A program made the translations under genes and the position numbers. A DNA stretch of 7,236 nt from Oscillospiraceae bacterium (GTDB taxonomy: Bacteria; Bacillota; Clostridia; Oscillospirales; Ruminococcaceae), in assembly GCA_016295545.1 (NCBI GenBank), contig JAEDLA010000070.1, positions 1 through 7,236 of the forward strand. The letters run 5' to 3'. The notes below the pieces were generated by a model. The model had not been told where the DNA came from, ran no database searches, and saw only the letters and a program-made list of their open reading frames with translations. Position 1 is the stretch's first letter. Every line of letters begins with the position of its first letter. This document shows positions 1 through 5,519 of this stretch, in pieces.

Positions 1-58
1 ATAACAATCAAAAGCGACTTTAAATGCATATAATTTCTGATACACAAAATTAATGGCA

Positions 59-511
59 TTACTTTCTTCTTGAACCATTTTTTCTGTCAGTACTTCTTTT
101 AATGTCGCACATACGCTCCTCACTGTTCTGCTTAAAGCGTGTGAGCATATCCTCAAAGGAAAGCTCACTCATAGGAACAGTTTTCTTCGGCTCCCACACG
201 TTGGGCTTGCTTCTCTGAGCGTCATTGCGGCGGCGGTTATTGTTTCTGTTCTGATTCTGTCCCTGTGGCTGAGGATTTTCCACCGCTTTTTTGATAGACA
301 GACTCACCTTGCCCGCCTCATTGATTCCGATAACCTTGACCTTAACCTGCTGATTTTCAGTAAGGTGATCCCTTATCTCGCTGACGTAGGTGTTGGCGAT
401 CTCAGAAATATGTACCATACCTGTACCGCCGCCGTCAATATCAACAAAAGCGCCGTACTGAGTGATTCCCTTAACTTTTCCTTCGTAAATTTTACCGATT
501 TCCAGCTGCAT
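59..511 (-). CDS. yabR: S1-domain RNA-binding protein, YabR type
   Basis: A 150-residue protein with one S1 (OB-fold) RNA-binding domain at residues 1-75, shown by the run GKIYEGKVKGITQYGAFVDI, then GMVHISEIA and KVSLSIKK. A basic, low-complexity Gln/Asn/Arg linker follows (about 78-100). The C-terminal segment (about 114-150, SFEDMLTRFKQNSEER) ends in a basic tail. Members of this family in Bacillus and Clostridia sit directly after divIC, as here, and are taken to bind RNA or ribosomes in the cytoplasm; the exact role is not established. The ATG start is supported by an AAAAGGAG sequence about 11 bases upstream. It is the last visible gene of the yabP-yabQ-divIC-yabR unit, 23 bases after divIC. 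No obvious terminator lies in the 58 bases beyond its TAA stop. Confidence 0.87.
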   Translation of the reverse strand: MQLEIGKIYEGKVKGITQYGAFVDIDGGGTGMVHISEIANTYVSEIRDHLTENQQVKVKVIGINEAGKVSLSIKKAVENPQPQGQNQNRNNNRRRNDAQRSKPNVWEPKKTVPMSELSFEDMLTRFKQNSEERMCDIKRSTDRKNGSRRK

Positions 512-534
512 ACTGTAAAAAACTCCTTTTAGAT

Positions 535-846
535 TTAATCCCTTGATGTGTCGTAGAATCTGCGCTCGTCGGGATAAGCGTAGCCTCTTTCCTCGATTGC
601 GACCTTTTCCATGTAAGCGGAGGTATCATTACTGTCGAGGACACGCTGAATCTCCATATTTTCCGCTTCATAGGCATCGATTTTAGACTGAATATTCACG
701 AGCTGCTGTTCCTTTTCGGCACAGTCCTTTTCAGTGGTAATAATGAGCACAGCACAGCCGATTATCATGCCGACAGCTGCCAGCTTAACAAGGACGCCAT
801 GAAAGAGTCCTTTTTTGTTATTTTTATATTTTACTTTTTTCGGCAA
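535..846 (-). CDS. divIC: Septum formation initiator, DivIC/FtsB family
   Basis: A 103-residue single-pass membrane protein: a basic cytoplasmic N-terminus (PKKVKYKNNKKG), one membrane segment at about residues 17-37, an extracellular coiled coil at about 40-70, and a C-terminal conserved block AIEERGYAYPDERRFYD typical of DivIC. In Gram-positive bacteria DivIC partners with DivIB and FtsL in the divisome. The start is a TTG: a TGA lies three codons upstream in frame, and the next in-frame ATG is residue 27, inside the membrane segment, so TTG is the only start I see that keeps the whole domain. No good Shine-Dalgarno sequence precedes it. The start lies 16 bases inside the end of yabQ, so translation is probably coupled to that gene. 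The position between yabQ and yabR matches the usual Firmicute order and supports DivIC over a generic FtsB/FtsL-like protein. Confidence 0.87.
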   Translation of the reverse strand: MPKKVKYKNNKKGLFHGVLVKLAAVGMIIGCAVLIITTEKDCAEKEQQLVNIQSKIDAYEAENMEIQRVLDSNDTSAYMEKVAIEERGYAYPDERRFYDTSRD

Positions 847-1367
847 CGATTTTCACGTTCTTTCTTTTTTATTTCAATATTATTATACAACAAATAGCGG
901 CAATTTAGCAATAGGTTTCTAATATTTTTCAGACAGTTTACTAAATGTTTGTTACTTCCCACAAATTTTCCTGCTGCTTTTTCACGTAAAAATACATAAC
1001 ATCTGCAGAAAGGGGATATAATAAAGCTGAAAAGCTTTCTGAGGACAGAGAAAATTTTTCTTACAGCAGAAATAACTGCGTTTCCCACAGTAAGAATATA
1101 GAGCATGAAGCCCAGCAGATTGCCGAGAACATAATAAAAACGCAGCTCACCTCTTGCCGCAGCAGAGGAGAAAACTGACAGGAAAAATGCATAGAATGTA
1201 AAGAAAATCAGGTCCTCGAAAACCACAAGCCAGCTGTTATGGGGCAGAGCTGCACGGAGCGCACGGAAAATATCATAAATAACGCCCAGTACAGCTCCGA
1301 AAAGGCAGGACAGTCCGAATAACACAAGCTGTTCGCTTACAGAGAAAAAGGTTTCAGGAATATTCAT
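831..1367 (-). CDS. yabQ: Spore cortex biosynthesis membrane protein YabQ
   Basis: A 178-residue polytopic membrane protein. Hydrophobic segments lie at about residues 10-32, 44-66, 76-100 and 104-122, followed by a basic C-terminal tail ending in ERENRCRKK. The N-terminal pattern with GAVLGVIYDIFRALR is characteristic of YabQ. In Bacillus subtilis YabQ sits in the membranes around the forespore and is required for cortex peptidoglycan. Its ATG overlaps the yabP stop as ATGA (1364-1367), and GGGAGGC lies about 8 bases upstream of the start, inside the end of yabP. The 3' end overlaps divIC by 16 bases. It is of typical length, with no sign of damage. Its presence suggests an endospore former, or a descendant that kept part of the pathway. 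Confidence 0.9.
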   Translation of the reverse strand: MNIPETFFSVSEQLVLFGLSCLFGAVLGVIYDIFRALRAALPHNSWLVVFEDLIFFTFYAFFLSVFSSAAARGELRFYYVLGNLLGFMLYILTVGNAVISAVRKIFSVLRKLFSFIISPFCRCYVFLREKAAGKFVGSNKHLVNCLKNIRNLLLNCRYLLYNNIEIKKKERENRCRKK

Positions 1368-1645
1368 CGGAAAAGCCTCCCGAGAGCTGAAAGAGGGCCG
1401 TGCCTGTCCTTATCTCCGTAGATTATTGCCCAGATATCTCCGGTAACAGTCATATCCCCTGTCTCTACGCTCATGGAATCAATGTGAAGCTCCTTTCCCT
1501 GAATGGTAAGCTCCCCAAGCTGTGTGTAAAGGCAGATAGCCTTTTCGTCAAAGCTGTCCACATCGGTTATCCCCGAAATACTGAGACTTTTTCTGTTTTC
1601 AAGTATCATGCTGTGATTCTGCTTTATTGTTTTATCCTGCATCAT
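1364..1645 (-). CDS. yabP: Sporulation protein YabP
   Basis: A 93-residue protein of the YabP/YqfC family, mostly beta-strand in pattern: ENRKSLSISGITDVDSFDE, then TQLGELTIQGKELHI and TVTGDIWAIIYG. Family members are needed for spore cortex assembly; YqfC is a paralogue, but the adjacent yabQ and divIC identify this one as YabP. Two consecutive ATG codons begin the gene. The first is preferred because AGGAGG (1655-1660) lies 9 bases before it. It is the first gene of the leftward unit. The yabO (RqcP, S4 domain) gene that precedes yabP in Bacillus is not present upstream; instead the next gene is the divergent secG. Confidence 0.9.
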   Translation of the reverse strand: MMQDKTIKQNHSMILENRKSLSISGITDVDSFDEKAICLYTQLGELTIQGKELHIDSMSVETGDMTVTGDIWAIIYGDKDRHGPLSALGRLFR

Positions 1646-1710
1646 AAAATTCTGCCTCCTATAGCCTGTACAGTCAGTCTGTGCGCCTGAATGTACTTTG
1701 ATAGTAACAA
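1642..1710 (-). CDS. Possible 22-codon leader ORF coupled to yabP
   Basis: A short reading frame starting with TTG at 1710, preceded by GGAGG at 1718-1722 with a 7-base gap. It ends in a TGA (1644-1642) that overlaps the first yabP ATG as ATGA. The predicted peptide begins LLSKYIQAHRL and matches nothing I recognise. The good Shine-Dalgarno spacing and the overlap with the next start are what translational coupling would look like, so the frame may help load ribosomes on yabP. The same frame stays open further upstream, to 1890, across the divergent promoter, so its openness alone is weak evidence. It could be chance. Confidence 0.3.
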   Translation of the reverse strand: MLLSKYIQAHRLTVQAIGGRIL

Positions 1711-1758
1711 TTCTATTCCTCCGGGGACAAAATTATTACAGGGTATCTCTGTTTCTTT

Positions 1759-1788
1759 GCTGTATGATATTGTGCAAAATGACAATAA
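1759..1788 (-). promoter_or_regulatory. Candidate sigma-E-like promoter for yabP
   Basis: Reading leftward, CATACAGC (1766-1759) resembles the sigma-E -10 consensus CATACAAT at six of eight positions. A weak -35-like TTATTGT (1788-1782) lies 15 bases upstream. yabP is a sigma-E (mother cell) gene in Bacillus subtilis, so the placement is sensible, but the -35 match is poor and the call rests mainly on the -10. Confidence 0.33.
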
Positions 1789-1822
1789 ATATATTTTGTC
1801 ACCACTTTTTTTAAAAAAACTA

Positions 1823-1851
1823 TTGCCAAAGCCGGTTGAATGTGCTATAAT
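1823..1851 (+). promoter_or_regulatory. Sigma-A promoter for secG
   Basis: The -35 box is TTGCCA (1823-1828), followed by a 17-base spacer and a perfect -10 TATAAT (1846-1851), with an extended -10 TG at 1843-1844. AT-rich sequence lies upstream. Transcription should begin near 1858, giving a 5' leader of about 67 nt before the secG ATG. Confidence 0.85.
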
Positions 1852-1924
1852 AATGAGGATACTTGAAATCTGTATATTCATCAGATTCACTTAAATTTTA
1901 AAAAATTCCGGAGGCAGTAGTAAA

Positions 1925-2185
1925 ATGAGCACACTCGAAATAATCGGAGGAGCAGTTCTCCTCGCAATTTGTCTTGCTATTATTGTAATTTGTCTCATGC
2001 AGGACCAGAAATCTCAGGACAGCATGACAGCAGCTCTTACAGGTGCAAGCACTGATTCATTCTACGGTAAAAACGAGGGCAGAACAAAGGAAGCTATCCT
2101 CAATAAGATCACAAGAACACTTGGTATTGTGCTGTTTATCGTGGTACTTGCGATAAATATTGTTCCGCTGTTTATCAGCAAATAA
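1925..2185 (+). CDS. secG: Preprotein translocase subunit SecG
   Basis: An 86-residue protein with two membrane segments (about 5-25 and 64-83) joined by a polar loop containing SQDSMTAALTGASTDSFYGK, which fits the family signature of a small hydrophilic loop rich in Gly, Ser and Ala followed by an F/YGK-like motif. SecG is the accessory subunit of the SecYEG channel in the cytoplasmic membrane and assists SecA-driven export. GGAGG (1910-1914) lies 10 bases before the ATG. It is transcribed from the promoter at 1823-1851 and followed directly by an intrinsic terminator. Pairing of secG with rnr is common in Firmicutes, which supports the call. Confidence 0.95.
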   Translation: MSTLEIIGGAVLLAICLAIIVICLMQDQKSQDSMTAALTGASTDSFYGKNEGRTKEAILNKITRTLGIVLFIVVLAINIVPLFISK

Positions 2186-2192
2186 CTTATTG

Positions 2193-2230
2193 CCCTATGG
2201 CTCAGTGTCATAGGGTTTTCTTTTGATTTT
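2193..2230 (+). terminator. Intrinsic terminator after secG
   Basis: A hairpin with CCCTATG (2193-2199) pairing to CATAGGG (2209-2215), extendable inward by a G-T and a C-G pair to leave a five-base loop, then a T-rich run TTTTCTTTTGATTTTT. It lies between secG and rnr. No convincing promoter is seen between it and rnr, so it may be a partial terminator that lowers rnr expression relative to secG. Confidence 0.8.
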
Positions 2231-2259
2231 TACCATTATTAAAAAGGAGTTCTGAATAT

Positions 2260-4428
2260 ATGGCCGGGAAATCCAGAAAGAAAAATTCTTCAGCAGCCAG
2301 CCGCAAAAATACAGTAAGCACTGAAAGCTATAAGAATAAAATCGTAACCTTTCTGAACAAGTATGAAAAAAAGCTTATGCCGCTTCATGAGCTTGAAGTC
2401 AAGTGCCGAACAAAGAAAAACGGCCGTGAAAACTTCGCCGCCGCCTTTGACCAGCTGAGGACTGAGGGCATTGTTACTATGAGAAAAGGCATGAAAGCCG
2501 CTCTTTGCTCAAGGATAAACTGCTGGCCCGGAACAGTCACACGTCTCAGCCGTACATTCGGATTTGCAAAAACTGATGAGGGCGTTGAGTATTTCATTCC
2601 CGGAAAATGTATGCTTGGTGCTATGCCCGGCGACAGAGTCCTTATCTCCGACATTGTCTCACGTTCAGGCGAACCGGAGGGGGAAATAATTGACATCATT
2701 CAGGAGGGCAGCTCCTCTCTCGCAGGAAGAATTGAATTTACCGACGGCGAACCGTACCTTGTACCGGATATTGCCTCAAAAAACCACCTTATCATCGTCG
2801 GTCAGGACTGCTCCGGATTAAGGGAGGGTGACAAGGTTCTTGCGGAAATCGTCAGCAGAGGTCACCGTCATGCTGAGCACAAGGTTAAAATAACCATGAT
2901 ATTCGGCAGTTCCGACACAGCCTCAGCCTGTGCGTCATCTATACTTGCCGTTCACGGCGCAGAAACAGAATTTCCCGATGAAGTTCTCCGTGAAGCCCGA
3001 AAAATCTCTGAGGGCGGCGTTCAGGAATACTGCTTCAATAACCGTGAGGATTTGCGCTGCAAAAACATTTTCACCATTGACGGCGCTGAATCCAAAGACC
3101 TGGACGATGCTATTTCTGTTGAAAAGACAGACAAAGGCTATCTTCTGGGCGTTCATATTGCCGATGTTTCGCACTATGTCAAGGGCAACAGCGCTCTTGA
3201 CAAGGAGGCTATGAAAAGAGGGACAAGCATCTACTATGCGGACAAGGTAATACCCATGCTGCCAAAGGAGCTTTCCAACGGTATATGCTCGCTTAATCCC
3301 AATGAAAACAGGCTTGCACTTTCTGCATTTATGGATATTTCTCCGGAGGGAGAAATGCTGTCCTACCGCTTCTGCAAAAGCGTTATCAGCTCACGGGTAA
3401 AGGGCGTTTACTCCGAGATAAACAGCATTCTTGACGGCTGTGCTTCTGCGGAAATAATGGATAAATACAGCTGTGTAAAGGACGAAATACGTCTTATCAA
3501 TGAACTTGCGGATATTCTTATTGAGAAAAAGAGCCGCCGCCATGTTCCTGAGCTGAACACAGTGGAAAGCCGCCTTATTATAGACGAAAACGGTATCTGC
3601 ACCGGTGTTTCTCCCCGAAAATCAGGCAAGGCTGAGCGTATTATCGAGGAATTTATGCTGAAAGCCAATGAAGCTGCCGCTAAGCTTGCCCGTGAAAAGC
3701 AGGTCCCCTTTGTTTACAGAGTTCATGAAGCTCCGCCCGCTGAGAAAGTCGAAAGGCTGAAAGAGCTTCTGCCTAAATTCGGACTGAGCTGTCCGCAATT
3801 CACTGATTTCAAGCCTGCCCATGCGGCAGAGATACTTGAAAGCTCAAAGGATACGCCCTACAGCGAAGCCGTAAATCTCATGGTGCTCCGTTCAATGGCA
3901 AAGGCGAAATACTCCGACGTTCCGCTGGGACATTTCGGACTTGACCTGAAGGATTACGCTCACTTCACCTCCCCTATCCGCCGTTATCCTGACCTGTCCA
4001 TACACCGCATAATCACGGACATTCTTGCCGGCTACGGAGACCAGTGGCTCTGCAAGAGATACAGCGGATTTGTCAGCAGTTCAGCGGAAAAGTCCTCCAA
4101 TGCAGAGCTTCGTGCCGTTTCCATTGAGCGTGAGTGCGAGGACTGCTACAAGGCTGAGTATATGAAAAGTCATATCGGTGAAGTCTTTGAGGGACGTATT
4201 TCCAGCGTAACCGAGTTCGGCTTCTATGTAATGCTGCCCGACTCCGTTGAGGGACTTGTTCACATCAGAAGTCTTCCGGAGGGAGAATACGACTACAGCG
4301 AACCGTTGTCCCTTACAGAGAAATTTTCCGGGGTGTCCTACACTTTAGGAGATACAATCAGGGTAATATGCTCCTCAGCAGACGTAAGTGAGGGAAAAAT
4401 AGATTTTGTACTTGAAGACGAGGAATAG
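2260..4428 (+). CDS. rnr: Ribonuclease R (3'-5' exoribonuclease)
   Basis: A 722-residue RNase II/R family exonuclease that degrades structured RNA processively from the 3' end; in bacteria it acts in mRNA and rRNA turnover and often with tmRNA. Domains in order: basic N-terminus, winged-helix region (about 25-85), cold-shock-type OB domain (about 87-150, GTVTRLSRTFGFAKT), a second OB region, RNB catalytic domain (about 250-590), and a C-terminal S1 domain (about 640-720, GEVFEGRISSVTEFGFYVML). The metal-binding aspartates are all present in DGAESKDLDDA (D274, D280, D282, D283), as is the conserved HFTSPIRRYPD block at 568-578 with the catalytic arginine. The protein ends in an acidic EDEE, without the lysine-rich tail seen in Escherichia coli RNase R. 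AAGGAG lies 10 bases before the ATG. A lipoprotein gene follows after eight bases; smpB, which often follows rnr, is not here. Confidence 0.97.
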   Translation: MAGKSRKKNSSAASRKNTVSTESYKNKIVTFLNKYEKKLMPLHELEVKCRTKKNGRENFAAAFDQLRTEGIVTMRKGMKAALCSRINCWPGTVTRLSRTFGFAKTDEGVEYFIPGKCMLGAMPGDRVLISDIVSRSGEPEGEIIDIIQEGSSSLAGRIEFTDGEPYLVPDIASKNHLIIVGQDCSGLREGDKVLAEIVSRGHRHAEHKVKITMIFGSSDTASACASSILAVHGAETEFPDEVLREARKISEGGVQEYCFNNREDLRCKNIFTIDGAESKDLDDAISVEKTDKGYLLGVHIADVSHYVKGNSALDKEAMKRGTSIYYADKVIPMLPKELSNGICSLNPNENRLALSAFMDISPEGEMLSYRFCKSVISSRVKGVYSEINSILDGCASAEIMDKYSCVKDEIRLINELADILIEKKSRRHVPELNTVESRLIIDENGICTGVSPRKSGKAERIIEEFMLKANEAAAKLAREKQVPFVYRVHEAPPAEKVERLKELLPKFGLSCPQFTDFKPAHAAEILESSKDTPYSEAVNLMVLRSMAKAKYSDVPLGHFGLDLKDYAHFTSPIRRYPDLSIHRIITDILAGYGDQWLCKRYSGFVSSSAEKSSNAELRAVSIERECEDCYKAEYMKSHIGEVFEGRISSVTEFGFYVMLPDSVEGLVHIRSLPEGEYDYSEPLSLTEKFSGVSYTLGDTIRVICSSADVSEGKIDFVLEDEE

Positions 4429-4436
4429 GTGTAATA

Positions 4437-5249
4437 ATGAAAAAAGTTAATGCAATGCTGATAATGTCAGCAATAATTCTCACATCAGCCGCAGTATTTT
4501 CAGGCTGCTCGGCAAACAAAAATTCAGAGGACTCCTCCGCAGCTGAAAGCTCATCAGTTGTTTCAGAAGAAAGTCTTGCTTCGGAAACGGAAGTTTCAAA
4601 GGCTCAGGAAACTCAGCCGGATCCTCTTGCTCCAACAGAGCCTGCTGAAACAACAGCTGCCGCAACTGCCGCTGTTACCGAAAGGGAGACTTCCTCCGCT
4701 GAGCCTGCCGAAAAGAAATACGAAACTGACGAAAACGGCGCAGTTATCTTCGCCGACAGCAGCTCTGCAACCAGCGGAGAGCTGATACTTGCTGCACAGG
4801 AGCTTTTTGAAGCTGCCTGCAAAACAAGCTGGGATTTCCACGTTGGCTGTCCTTATGAGCTTGATTACAATACAACTGTGAAAAACGACTACAACTGGGA
4901 GTTCTATCTGGTAACAGACGAGGGAATCAACTCCATAGCAGATGTTGAAGCTGATTATTTCAAGGTTTTCAGCGAAAGCTACGGCAGCGACCTTTCTGAG
5001 ATATACATGGAAAGCAACGGCAGAGTTTATGCACTGAACGGCGCAAGAGGTCAGAACCTCTATTACACCGGCTCAGCAGTAACGGCTGTGGAGAGCCGCA
5101 CTGAAAATGAGATTTTCTTCACCGTTGAGAATTACTACAGCGGTGATGATTTCAGCGGAGAGGGAAACATCACAAAATCAGCAGTCTTTTCCGCAGTTAT
5201 TTCTCCTGACGGCTCATGGCGTGCAGGTAAGTTCTCACTCCCCTATTAA
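4437..5249 (+). CDS. Secreted lipoprotein of unknown function
   Basis: A 270-residue predicted lipoprotein. A type II signal peptide covers residues 1-23 (MKK start, hydrophobic core, lipobox FSGC), with C24 as the lipidated residue. Residues 25-95 are a low-complexity linker rich in Ser, Glu, Thr, Ala and Pro, which would hold the C-terminal domain away from the membrane and through the cell wall. The folded domain is about residues 105-270, rich in Tyr, Trp and Phe, with an alternating pattern such as SNGRVYALNGARG and RTENEIFFTVENYYSG that suggests a beta-sheet fold. I do not recognise the family with certainty; a cystatin/NTF2-like fold or an IseA-type domain (inhibitor of D,L-endopeptidases) is a speculative alternative. 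The ATG lies eight bases after the rnr stop, with GAGGA inside the rnr end about 12 bases upstream, so it probably shares the rnr transcript. Confidence 0.82.
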   Translation: MKKVNAMLIMSAIILTSAAVFSGCSANKNSEDSSAAESSSVVSEESLASETEVSKAQETQPDPLAPTEPAETTAAATAAVTERETSSAEPAEKKYETDENGAVIFADSSSATSGELILAAQELFEAACKTSWDFHVGCPYELDYNTTVKNDYNWEFYLVTDEGINSIADVEADYFKVFSESYGSDLSEIYMESNGRVYALNGARGQNLYYTGSAVTAVESRTENEIFFTVENYYSGDDFSGEGNITKSAVFSAVISPDGSWRAGKFSLPY

Positions 5250-5343
5250 TTGGGATATTCTGCCTGAACTAATCATAAACGTGCACAAAGAAGCAGGTAC
5301 GAAACAGCCGATTTTATCAAAAACGACATTTTTTTATAAATAC

Positions 5344-5372
5344 TTTACATCATGTTTTTTTTATGATATAAT
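5344..5372 (+). promoter_or_regulatory. Sigma-A promoter for the Wzz-like gene
   Basis: The -35 box is TTTACA (5344-5349), followed by a 17-base spacer and a perfect TATAAT (5367-5372), with an extended -10 TG at 5364-5365. An A/T-rich stretch just upstream (about 5318-5343) could act as an UP element. Transcription should begin near 5379, leaving a leader of about 140 nt before the next start codon. This makes the downstream gene an independent unit from rnr and the lipoprotein gene. Confidence 0.87.
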
Positions 5373-5378
5373 GTAAGA

Positions 5379-5519
5379 GCATATTCAGCAGCTATTTCTG
5401 CTTATATTCCTTTAAATCTAAAGTCAGGAATATTTAAGGCAATACCGCAGGATTCAGGTATCATTCCGGTTTTGCGGATAAACTGAAAAATATGAATATA
5501 TTATTTTCCGGAGGGCAAA
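5379..5519 (+). promoter_or_regulatory. Structured 5' leader of the Wzz-like gene
   Basis: An untranslated leader with several possible hairpins: AGCAG/CTGCT (5387-5391 with 5398-5402), ATATTCCT/AGGAATAT (5404-5411 with 5426-5433), and CCGCA/TGCGG (5445-5449 with 5473-5477). An alternative ATACC/GGTAT pairing (5442-5446 with 5457-5461) excludes the last one. TTCCGG (5464-5469) can pair with CCGGAG (5508-5513), which covers most of the Shine-Dalgarno sequence GGAGGG at 5510-5515. It matches no riboswitch class that I recognise. Regulation is an inference from these pairings only; AT-rich leaders form such pairings by chance fairly often. Confidence 0.4.

Noticed and set aside
1..29. A minus-strand ATG at 29 open to the left edge, possible next gene after yabR
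   Set aside because: Only nine codons are visible and no ribosome binding site precedes it.
1400..1690. A 96-codon plus-strand frame opposite yabP
   Set aside because: It lies antisense to the well-supported yabP, has no ribosome binding site and resembles no family.
1726..1800. Inverted GACAAAAT copies (1726-1733 and 1793-1800) in the divergent region, considered as an operator
   Set aside because: Only eight bases match, 59 bases apart, in AT-rich DNA; this is weak evidence for a regulator site.
1711..1890. Upstream extension of the short frame before yabP to a full 82-codon gene
   Set aside because: It would start antisense to the secG leader and cover its promoter; only the last 22 codons have a ribosome binding site.
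1691..1894. A 67-codon plus-strand frame in the divergent region
   Set aside because: It runs through the secG promoter boxes, lacks a Shine-Dalgarno sequence, and its composition looks like translated AT-rich intergenic DNA.
2385..4263. Several 60-104 codon frames on either strand within rnr
   Set aside because: All lie inside the RNase R gene, whose frame carries the full set of conserved motifs; they are shadows.
4480..4841. Overlapping frames in and opposite the lipoprotein linker
   Set aside because: They result from the repetitive Ser/Glu/Thr/Pro codons and have no start signals of their own.
5250..5340. A terminator for the lipoprotein gene
   Set aside because: A TCCC/GGGA pairing near 5240-5255 is short and has no T-tract; no convincing terminator was found before the next promoter.
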